Source: Glomus cerebriforme
Lineage: Eukaryota > Glomeromycota > Glomeromycetes > Glomerales > Glomeraceae
Direction: 5' to 3'
NCBI GenBank assembly: GCA_003550305.1
Contig: QKYT01000328.1
Coordinates: forward strand, 57,476 to 72,401
Length of the DNA: 14,926 bases
Shown: piece by piece, positions 7,343 to 14,926 of the stretch
How the letters are laid out: the number at the start of each line of letters is the position of its first letter
How positions within the stretch are numbered: position 1 is the first letter of the stretch
The notes under the pieces: generated by a model
Told to the model about the DNA's origin: nothing
The model's database searches: none
The model's input: the letters and a program-made list of their open reading frames with translations, nothing else
Program-made: the position numbers and the translations under genes

Positions 7343-8294
7343 TTGTTTTGAGAGAAACGCGTGTTAAATCAAATTTATATAAAGAAAGATTCCGATAAAA
7401 CATCACATTTAATGCATCAACGATAAATTCAAAAAAACTGAAGTTTTTTTTTTATTTTGATAAATGTCTGCTAATATCATGTAATAAATTCTTATTTTCA
7501 ATTTAAATCATTCATTATAGCGATCATAAAGTTGCGAATAATTCTATAATATCAATATTTATAATGTAAAGTAAAATAATACTAAAAATTTCAATTTAAA
7601 GGATATCAAAATTCTTAAGCCTTTTAGCTAAGTAATCGTTAATTATAAAAATATATATAAATATGAGGTTTTATTAATGAAACTCTGTTTTTACTCTTTA
7701 ACTTTAAAACATCGCTTCTGCACTTGTTTACGAAGATTAATATATATTCACCAAAAGGCTATTTTTCACAATCAACATGCTACATAAATATTGCACTAAC
7801 TATTCTATCTTGCTACTTGCCAGAATCTTACAATTCCTACAAAACTAACAAACTAACTTAACTAATCGTAATTATTTAAATTTGTGGTATCACAACTTCA
7901 AAGCCATAATGAATCGATTGTGAGTCATATACTGTACAGTATATAAAATTATATAAGTAAAAATCTAAACCAAAGATGGAATCTTGACATATTTTTTTTT
8001 TATGCACATTTTTATAGATGATGTCCAATTTATTGTATTACGACAGTTACAAAATACCAATAATACCAATATCCGTATATATAAATGAAATTTTACAATA
8101 ATGGAATAATTTGTAAATTACATTATATGCGGCAATAATTACAACTGCTGAGATAATTAAACGACACCAAAAATTATTATTCTAAATTCTTAATAATAAT
8201 TTTACGTGAATGAAATCTGTTTAAGCTGCGTATGACGCATCGGTTTTGCTGATCTGTGCAGGTACCCGATCTATACTTTTTTTAAAAGTACAGT
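7343..8294. other. H2A 3' region and intergenic DNA
   Basis: No gene is recognisable. ACGCGT at about 7358 matches the MluI cell-cycle box but lies downstream of H2A. A perfect 18-bp palindrome, ATATACTGTACAGTATAT, is at 7927-7944. GGTACCCGATCTATA at 8261-8275 matches 14 of 15 bases of a piece of the 552-bp palindrome (2595-2609) and may be a relic of that family. Confidence 0.45.
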
Positions 8295-8880
8295 GTCAAT
8301 GTTAACTTTGAAAAATATTTCCTTTGGTCTTCTCGATCAACCTTGCAAATTCTTTAAAATATGATTCGAAGATTGAGATCAATCTCTTCGCTAGTATCAT
8401 AATTTTCAGCATTAGAATTTGACACATATTTTAGATTAATTACCCTTTAAATTTCTTTGAACATCAATAAAGTAATTAATCCAGGAAGATCTTGAGAACA
8501 ATTTCTTATAAATTAATATTAATTCAAATTTGTGTCATTTACAAGATCGATATCAATTAAATAAACGACGGAGTTGAGAAAAATGTGCTGATGCTCCAGA
8601 AAATAATGGTAAAGTTTGTGAAGTTACCCACTAATAATAACTTTAATAATAATTTGTAAATTTGTTCTAAAAGATTACGAAGATTTTGTTAGTAATTCAA
8701 TACAATTGCTGGATAAAAGTTGGTGGACAAGCATGTATATGACACAATCAACCTTTGTAGTACGGAAATAATTAATACTGACCAGTGACCAGACATTATA
8801 AAAATGGGCCGATAATTTAGGCCAGCATCGTTCTGTGAATCTAATTAATCGAATAATTATCCAATTTTTTTTTTTATTAT
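8295..8880 (-). pseudogene. F-box protein relic, tandem paralogue of the gene at 8987-10453
   Basis: Four blocks align to the intact neighbour in the same orientation and order: about 8297-8365 with 9447-9515, 8376-8436 with 9583-9645, 8445-8670 with 9794-10065, and 8690-8745 with the segment around 10210-10260. Recognisable shared words include AATTAATCC(A/G)GGAAGATCTTGA and GGATAAAAGTTG; the translation near 8690-8725 retains QLLSSN against QLLSDN in the intact protein. Segments equal to neighbour residues about 330-488 and several internal stretches are missing, and stops and frame changes break the rest. The similarity beyond 8745 toward the F-box is weak, so the 5' limit is approximate. 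Confidence 0.7.
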
Positions 8881-8986
8881 TCACCTGATAATGTTAAAAA
8901 TCTTTATCAAAATAAAAAATATAAAGACTTTTTTCAATAACAGTAACATTTGGTAATTTTTAAAATGTAGAAATTTTCAACAAAAT

Positions 8987-10453
8987 CTAATTCGATGGAA
9001 ATCTACAACTTTTTATCACACCTTCCTCAATAAATTTTCTAATAATTACTATGTGATCTTGTGTTATATAATTAATATTAGAAGGAATGATCTCAAAATA
9101 AAATAAAGTTTTTTCTCTACAACTGTCAAAAAATCGTTCAAAAGCCTCAATTGAATATTTCCAACACCCACTAATTGATATATCAGTTAAAGAATTTGGT
9201 GAAAATTTAGTTAAAATATCCAACAATTCATCTCCTGTATTATCATTTTCATTTACAAAATTTACAAAAGAATCCTCCAAACTATCAAATTTTATACATC
9301 CTAAATATCTACAATTTAGTAATAATAATTTTACATTAATAAAATCTCTTAGTTCAAGATGTGTAGATAAGCCTTTAATCTTTGGACAATTATTAGCAAT
9401 TGCTTTAATTAACATTCCTACATCTTTGGCGTTTTTATTATTAATACTAACATCAACATATAAAATATTTCCTTTCGTCTTTAAAATTAACATTGCTAAC
9501 TCTTTAAAGCATGGTAACCCAAAATCAAGATATTGAAGATTCGGAAATTCTGAAATTATAAGATATTGTTTAATTTCTTTAATTTCTTCACTTGTATCAC
9601 CATAATTTCCAACATTAAAAATTGATAAATCTTTTAGGTTAATGAGTGATGTTAGGAATGAAGGTGGGATAATGCTAACTGAATCTAAATGAAGGACATT
9701 TATCATGTTACCCTTTCTTGCTAATGCATTACCTAGATTTTTGCAAGGTGTTCCTTTACTACCTTTTTTATTTTTACTACCATAAAATAATACACTTTTT
9801 AAATTTCTTTGAGCGTCTATTAAAGTAATTAATCCGGGAAGATCTTGATAACAATTTTGAATAATTATTTCATTCAAATTTTTACAAATTTGTGCCATTT
9901 CATAAAGAGTGTTTGAATTTACAAAATCGATATTAACATCTAAACTATTGAGTCGAGAAAAACATGTTGATGCTCCTGGAAATGATGGTAAAGGTTGATA
10001 AGTAGCCCATTTTAATACTTTAATATTTTTACATTGACTTATAAATAATTTATAAATTTCTTTTTCTAAAATATTTCTTTCACTATTGCGATTAAATTCT
10101 TCTTCAAATACCGTTTCTACAATTCTATTTATAAATCTAGAACTTAGATATTCACAAAAGCTAATATAATTATATAATGGAGATTTTAAAAGAATTGTTG
10201 AAGGTAATTTAATATTATTATCGGATAAAAGTTGTTTAGAAGAGAAAGGTAAACAAGAAAGTATCGTATTATAAAATTTCATTTCTGATGATAGGTTCTT
10301 GTTATACCATGAATAATTTTTCCATAAAATCAGAATCACAATATCACACCATTCTTTATTAACAAATAGACAAGAATATAAAGATTTTTTGTCCCTCATT
10401 AGTATTAGTTCATTAAAGACAAGACCGAGACAGTCTAAGTTGAGTTTTACCAT
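8987..10453 (-). CDS. F-box domain protein with LRR-like C-terminal region
   Basis: A single-exon 488-residue protein. Residues about 3-50 form an F-box: LDCLGLVFNELI, then SLYSCLFVNKEWCDIVI and LWKNY, where the LP/LDCL..IF, SC..V...W and LW positions match the family. F-box proteins bind Skp1 and bring substrates to SCF ubiquitin ligases in cytosol or nucleus. From about residue 145 to 440, leucine-rich segments recur (FSRLNSLDVNI, CKNLNEIIIQNC, LINLKDLSIFNV, FPNLQYLDFG, NSLTDISISGCW), an irregular LRR-like platform for substrate. The length is typical of the large F-box expansions in Glomeromycotina. The start at 10453 places the F-box directly at the N-terminus. No strong promoter is visible upstream. 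Its substrate cannot be guessed. A decayed copy lies immediately downstream. Confidence 0.88.
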   Translation of the reverse strand: MVKLNLDCLGLVFNELILMRDKKSLYSCLFVNKEWCDIVILILWKNYSWYNKNLSSEMKFYNTILSCLPFSSKQLLSDNNIKLPSTILLKSPLYNYISFCEYLSSRFINRIVETVFEEEFNRNSERNILEKEIYKLFISQCKNIKVLKWATYQPLPSFPGASTCFSRLNSLDVNIDFVNSNTLYEMAQICKNLNEIIIQNCYQDLPGLITLIDAQRNLKSVLFYGSKNKKGSKGTPCKNLGNALARKGNMINVLHLDSVSIIPPSFLTSLINLKDLSIFNVGNYGDTSEEIKEIKQYLIISEFPNLQYLDFGLPCFKELAMLILKTKGNILYVDVSINNKNAKDVGMLIKAIANNCPKIKGLSTHLELRDFINVKLLLLNCRYLGCIKFDSLEDSFVNFVNENDNTGDELLDILTKFSPNSLTDISISGCWKYSIEAFERFFDSCREKTLFYFEIIPSNINYITQDHIVIIRKFIEEGVIKSCRFPSN

Positions 10454-11283
10454 TGTTTTTAAAAAATTTAAAAGAAAGAAATTTGTTCAATTGGATACGA
10501 TCTACACTGTGTTATAATTTACTACGTTGTACAAAACTCTAATTATTTCGTCATATATTTACTGCATAGATGTTTTTTTTTTACATTCAAATTCAAATTT
10601 ATATGAAAAATAATTCTGAAAAAACAGTTGATTATTTCATAAAGTCAGCAAATCTGAATTTTCTTCTTCTTATATTCTAATATAATTATGTATTAAAAAT
10701 CGGTTATTAATTTTTTGATTAATAAAGTTTCTTATATTAACTGGTTAATAGTGATTTTTTTTTCGGCTATTTGTATTAGGTTATTAGCTATATAAAATTA
10801 AAGCAAAATGGATTTTTAATTTTCAATTGTTATATTCTCTTTAGTTTTTGATTATAATGTAGAGTTATGCTGAATGTAATATACTGTATGTTACGATCAG
10901 CGTAGAACTGAATTTTTGCATGATTCTAGTTAGACAAGTTACGATTAATTAATATAAATTTATAATTAATTTCGAAAGAAGACATTCATAGATGGAAACT
11001 CTTAATAGATATTCTATTTGGAGTAACATTTAAAAGATATCTCATCTTGACATGTCAGAATTCATGACTAATCAAAGATATATATTGTTTCAGAATATCA
11101 AAGTTTTATAGGTTTGATCATTTCAGTTTACAATCCTATTGGCACAACACGGTCAACGGCCTAAAAAAAATACCTATGGTATTGAAAGAATTGAAATTGA
11201 AGACTTCACTCTCTAATAAAGTAAGTAAAAATAATATGATGTGCTATATTTTATGTAGCATGTCAATGAACTACTTAATAGCT
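10454..11283. other. Intergenic DNA upstream of the F-box gene
   Basis: No coding frame, RNA gene or clear promoter element is recognised on either strand. The F-box transcript should start just right of 10453. A short GC-richer patch with TATTGGCACAACACGG lies near 11140-11155 without an evident role. Confidence 0.5.
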
Positions 11284-11452
11284 CAGTCGGTCGGGTTTTT
11301 CGATCAGTCTATATTGAACTGTACCAATAAGATTAATAAGATTGTTTATTCTAAAAAACCTAAAAAAATACATATTGGTCTAAAAGGTCGGACACAAACA
11401 AATGCAAGCAAATTTATCCAATCACATTAAAACCGAAAAATGCGACCGACTG
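11284..11452. mobile_element. Candidate 169-bp MITE with CAGTCGGTCG ends
   Basis: CAGTCGGTCGGGTTTTTCG (11284-11302) and CGAAAAATGCGACCGACTG (11434-11452) are inverted repeats matching at 17 of 19 positions, with AT-rich non-coding DNA between. The GC-rich ends stand out from the surroundings. No convincing target duplication is visible, so the boundaries may be off by a few bases. An open frame overlapping it (11176-11430) crosses the left end and looks accidental. Confidence 0.5.
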
Positions 11453-12909
11453 AAAATGAACAGGGCTAATTTTTCTTTGAATAGCACCTAATACTAAATC
11501 AATATAACTAAATAACAAAAATGCAATGATTAATTCGTTACAATTCTACAAGACCGTATGTATATGTAAAATAATAAAAACAAACAAAGGACTTGTGATT
11601 TTATTTCGTTATTTGTTTATAGTTATTTGTTACAAATTTGAACAATTCAACTTTCAATTGGTTTGAAATTAAGATAATGTATATCATATAATAATAAAAA
11701 AACAAAGATTATCTAAAAGGGAAAGGTGTTGAAAATTTAATTAATAAACTGATTATTTAGAAGCGTAAAGATACAGACCCACTAAACCATAATAAAAGTT
11801 ATAATGTATATTGTATTTTTAATTGGAAGAAAAGATTCTCGTGTGATTTATGATTGGTTTATTAAAAATTTTCTGACTTTATTTTATTTGAACCAATTTA
11901 AATTCTAAAAAAGTTGACGAAAATTATATAATATGAACATAAGGAAACTTAGAGATTATACTGTACATTAATTATATGCAGCTCAAAGTATTTTTTTTTT
12001 TCAAGAGATCCTTGTTATACCAATGTCAATACTCAGTATAGACTCATTTGTAATTTATATTATTAGCATAACAATCATATATCTGATATATATAATTGCA
12101 AAAAAAAAAAAATCTTTAATTGAATATAACCGAATAATATCCAAGAAAATAGGGACAAAATAAATAAAAAAATGGCGACCATGATTCGTTTCACGCGTCA
12201 TTAATTATTAGCACTTTTTTTTGTTTATTAATGAATTGATTAAGTGTGATCAGTATAATCATTTGATTATAGAAACATTAAGAAGTATCAATCAATAAAG
12301 AGTGTAAAAATTATTTTTCTTTCATAAAAATCAATAAAAAACTATTTAAAAAAAAGAAANNANNANNAAAAAAAAAAAGATATTTGGTAAATTATTGATA
12401 ATATGAAATTAAATAATGTTAATAAAAAGTATAATATACTTTTTTTTAAAAAAATAAATTCGATTACTGTAAATCGAATTACACGAAAAAAATTTTTCTT
12501 TTTCAGTTCATAAACTTAATAATAAAAAACCTAACAAAATAACAAGTTAAAAAAAAACAAAGTTACTAATAAAAATTTCGATAAAATCTTTCAATAAAAA
12601 ATTGTTGAATTGAAATACTGTGTATAACACTTTTGATAATAAAGAAGTAATTACCGTACAACAAAAGAAATAAAAAGAATTTTAAAAAGAGTAAAAAAGA
12701 GGTACGCAAATACATTAAAAAATAATTAAGGAAACAAGTTAACATAATAAAGAATTAAAACTTAGAAAACGGTAAAAGGAAAAGTGTAATTCTTTTAAAT
12801 AAACTTTTTGTTTCCCTTCGTAATTTATTTGAATTAAGGAGTGTATAAGGTGAAGAAACTATATGAAGGTGGAATTCTGGATGAAAAGGTAATAAAATGT
12901 GTTATTTGG
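11453..12909. other. Long AT-rich intergenic region
   Basis: I see no gene, RNA or mobile element here. ACGCGT at 12192-12197 lies in a small patch (12172-12204) with a 10-codon open frame starting ATGGCGACC, too short to call. Ns at 12360-12367 sit inside an A-rich tract and probably reflect poor base calling. The 3' untranslated region of the membrane-protein gene should fall near the right end. Confidence 0.5.
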
Positions 12910-13303
12910 TTATTTGGTTATCTCGGTCCAATCGAATTCTTCTATATCACTTTCATCAACGTTCCCTCCATCAATTTTAAAATTCTAAAAAAAAAAAAAA
13001 AAAGAATTTAATTAAATTAAATAAATACCAATAATTAATTATAATTAATTATTTTTAAAAAAAACTTACTAAACTATATGATGGAAATTGATCGAATGAA
13101 TCATCAAATGAAACTGATTCCGTATCATCGTTTGTAAATAACAAATTAAAAATTAAAATAAAAGAAACAAATGTTAACACGATTAAGAAACCATAAATTG
13201 CGAGATTTTTATAAAGATTGGACGTCGATTTTTGTTCAGAATTGAATGAATCTGAAGATTTCAAGTATAATGGTATTGTATCATTCAACTTTTCCTCCAC
13301 CAT
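12910..13303 (-). CDS. Unrecognised 102-residue single-pass membrane protein, two exons
   Basis: The minus-strand gene has exon 1 at 13303-13070 and exon 2 at 12984-12910. The intron (85 nt, GTAAGT donor at 13069, long T-tract and TAG acceptor at 12985) is phase 0. Exon 1 alone would read four more residues into a stop; splicing instead adds the tail NFKIDGGNVDESDIEEFDWT plus EITK. Residues 1-33 are hydrophilic and Ser-rich. Residues 34-56 (LAIYGFLIVLTFVSFILIF at the core) form one membrane helix. Residues 57-102 are strongly acidic (NDDTES, DDSFD, DESDIEE). There is no cleavable signal peptide. I do not recognise a family. The textbook splice sites and open exon 2 support a real gene; topology and function are unknown. 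Confidence 0.65.
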
Positions 13304-13440
13304 GATTATTTCTATTTTACAATATATATATATATATGAATGTAATGTATATACGTGTGTATATATTATATATATACACAGTACATATATATAAGATGAT
13401 ATGATTCTATATATATATATATATGAAAAAAATATCGATA
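13304..13440. repeat. AT/ATAC microsatellites upstream of the membrane-protein gene
   Basis: Runs of TA repeats at about 13322-13337 and 13410-13423, with TATACACA-like variation between, lie directly upstream of the minus-strand start codon at 13303. They occupy the promoter position and contain many TATA-like words, so no single TATA box can be chosen. Confidence 0.6.
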
Positions 13441-14027
13441 AAAAAAAAAAAAAAAGATAAGGTGATATTTTTTTTAGGTGGTTTGTTTCCTTTTATATTG
13501 GTATATTGTTGGCGGTAACATTTTTAAATAGGTTACAATTAAAACGGGTTATGATTATTATACTAAAACACCGGTTACATGTAATCAAATAACAAATGAA
13601 CAAAGATAATGTATGATTTTATACTGTACAAGGAAGATCTTTTGTCAAAATTCCGACAATTTATTTCTTGTTGAGAAATTTGTTATGGAAACAAAACATC
13701 ATTGTACATTTATTATTCTTTCATAAGAATTAAGAATTTAAAATTATTACTAAAATATTTCCTTCCGGTCGCGTGTGAAGATCGATTTAGACTTTAAACG
13801 GGTATGTACGTAAGTATCAGTAATCAAGTGTATATATATTTTTTTTTTCGCACAAATAAAAATTATCACAAATTACCATTTTTATCATTTAACGAACCAA
13901 TGATTACGTAATAAAATCTATTTGGCATGCATGATCGCTTATTCGTTATTTTTGACAAGAAAATGGACTATTTGCGTCGATGAATCTTCCCAACTTTGGT
14001 TAAAGAAAAAAAAAATAAATTAAAGAT
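13441..14027. other. Intergenic DNA without a recognised gene
   Basis: Nothing codes convincingly here. A GC-richer patch at 13763-13815 ends in GGGTATGT, which looks like a splice donor, so a plus-strand leader exon is possible but unsupported by any downstream coding exon I can find. Confidence 0.4.
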
Positions 14028-14213
14028 ATGTATTTCTTGTCATGGGAATTCATAAACATGTTTGCTTTTTTAATAATAATGATTAACCTTCTTATTTTGG
14101 TTATTTATGCAATACAAAATAAATGTGTGCCAAAAAAAAAATTGGACCTTGTTCCAATAAGATTCGTTAATTACGCCAAGAAAAAACACGAAATATTAAT
14201 ATTCCTATATTAA
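14028..14213 (+). CDS. Possible short membrane peptide, doubtful
   Basis: A 61-codon frame opens with a hydrophobic segment (MFAFLIIMINLLILVIYAI) followed by a Lys-rich tail (KKKLDL, YAKKKHE). AT-rich DNA readily produces such frames because Ile, Leu, Phe, Lys and Asn codons are AT-rich, and no splice or promoter context favours it. I list it only because it is free of overlap with any other feature. Confidence 0.15.
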   Translation: MYFLSWEFINMFAFLIIMINLLILVIYAIQNKCVPKKKLDLVPIRFVNYAKKKHEILIFLY

Positions 14214-14243
14214 GTAACCACACAAAAATACGCCAAGAAAAAA
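14172..14243 (+). repeat. 15-bp direct repeat, two copies
   Basis: TACGCCAAGAAAAAA is found at 14172-14186 and again at 14229-14243, 57 nt apart. The second copy lies just after the doubtful reading frame. It may record a local duplication. Confidence 0.6.
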
Positions 14244-14267
14244 TTGCATCACTTTTCTGCATAATTG

Positions 14268-14294
14268 TTATCATGTTTATCATGTTTATCATGT
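14268..14294 (+). repeat. 9-bp tandem repeat, three exact copies
   Basis: TTATCATGT is repeated three times without a mismatch. Such short minisatellites usually arise by slippage. Confidence 0.8.
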
Positions 14295-14926
14295 GATGCT
14301 TATTATATTGAAGATTAGTAGATTACTACGCCACAAGCACAATAATGCAAGATTGATCTACTGATTTCCATGTGAAACCATTTTTAATTAACGTGGTTAT
14401 TAGATAATCAATTTTAAAATTAACTCTGAATCTAGACCCCCCGTTTTCTCCCGAATCGGAATTGAATAAATATTAATTTTTAATTAATTTATTTTATTTA
14501 TTTTTAAAAAAATGTGAACATATATATATTAATCTTATAGGAATGTATCTTAATTCTTAGTACAGCATAAATAGGAACAATCATATTTGTGAATTTTTGT
14601 GATTTTTTTTATCCTCCAATTTTTGTTTTTTGTTTTTTTTTTTATATAAAAAAAAAAAAAAGGAATTTTTCTATTTAAATAATAAATGATTATGAAACAG
14701 AATAGATGAATAGATATAAAATAAATAAATGCCACTTTTTTTTGTTTGCCAATTATAAAAAGAAAATCATTCACATGTTTACCAATTTTTATCTCAAAAA
14801 AAAAACAAAAGATAAAATGAAACAAAATATCCTATTAAATACAATCCCCAAATAAAAAACAATGTTTAAAATGTTTTATAACAAATAATAATAAATGTTC
14901 AACACAAAAAAAAAAGTTTTTTTTTT
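14295..14926. other. AT-rich terminal intergenic segment
   Basis: Homopolymer A and T tracts dominate. Open frames here, including one on the minus strand at 14550-14825, have the Phe/Ile/Lys-only composition expected of non-coding AT-rich DNA. A small C-rich patch (GACCCCCCGTTTTCTCCCG, about 14434-14452) is unexplained. Confidence 0.5.

Noticed and set aside
11176..11430. 84-codon plus-strand open frame
   Set aside because: It crosses the left inverted repeat of a MITE-like element and has no recognisable domain.
14550..14825. 91-codon minus-strand open frame rich in Phe, Ile and Lys
   Set aside because: It reads through homopolymer A and T tracts and has no credible protein features.

Overview
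The window is a very AT-rich nuclear fragment from a eukaryote with short introns. A single-exon F-box/LRR-like gene, a histone H2A gene with ~90-nt introns, and dense DNA-transposon wreckage fit an early-diverging fungus. An arbuscular mycorrhizal fungus (Glomeromycotina, Rhizophagus type, known for large F-box families and many transposons) is the best guess. That assignment is inference; no marker in the window proves it.

Positions 1-4840 are a transposon graveyard. A decayed hAT-superfamily transposase (29-1330, running in from the left edge) is followed by a fragment of a pogo/CENP-B-type transposase (1746-2129). A 552-bp near-perfect palindrome flanked by TA (2130-2681) sits exactly where that fragment meets the truncated C-terminus of a Tc1-type transposase pseudogene on the minus strand (2684-4678). 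The Tc1 gene is itself split by a 1,098-bp palindromic hAT-like element (3554-4651) with an 8-bp target duplication; removing the insert rejoins the reading frame. Both palindromes carry the same 44-bp unit, eight copies in strictly alternating orientation, and the unit is itself a palindrome. The result is palindromes within palindromes, the most striking structure here.

Positions 4840-6736 are gene-free apart from a possible 237-bp MITE and a foldable 71-nt stretch. A histone H2A gene follows (6737-7342, plus strand). Its C-terminus depends on whether a second intron is spliced: the spliced form has a separate tail exon of 12 residues, and the unspliced form ends earlier. No divergent H2B partner is present.

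Positions 8295-10453 hold two F-box paralogues in tandem on the minus strand. The upstream copy is an intact 488-residue gene; behind it lies a deleted, stop-ridden relic. From 10454 to 12909 there is no recognisable gene, only a small MITE-like inverted repeat (11284-11452). A two-exon gene on the minus strand (12910-13303) encodes an unrecognised 102-residue single-pass membrane protein with an acidic tail. The remainder is AT-rich intergenic DNA with microsatellites and short repeats.
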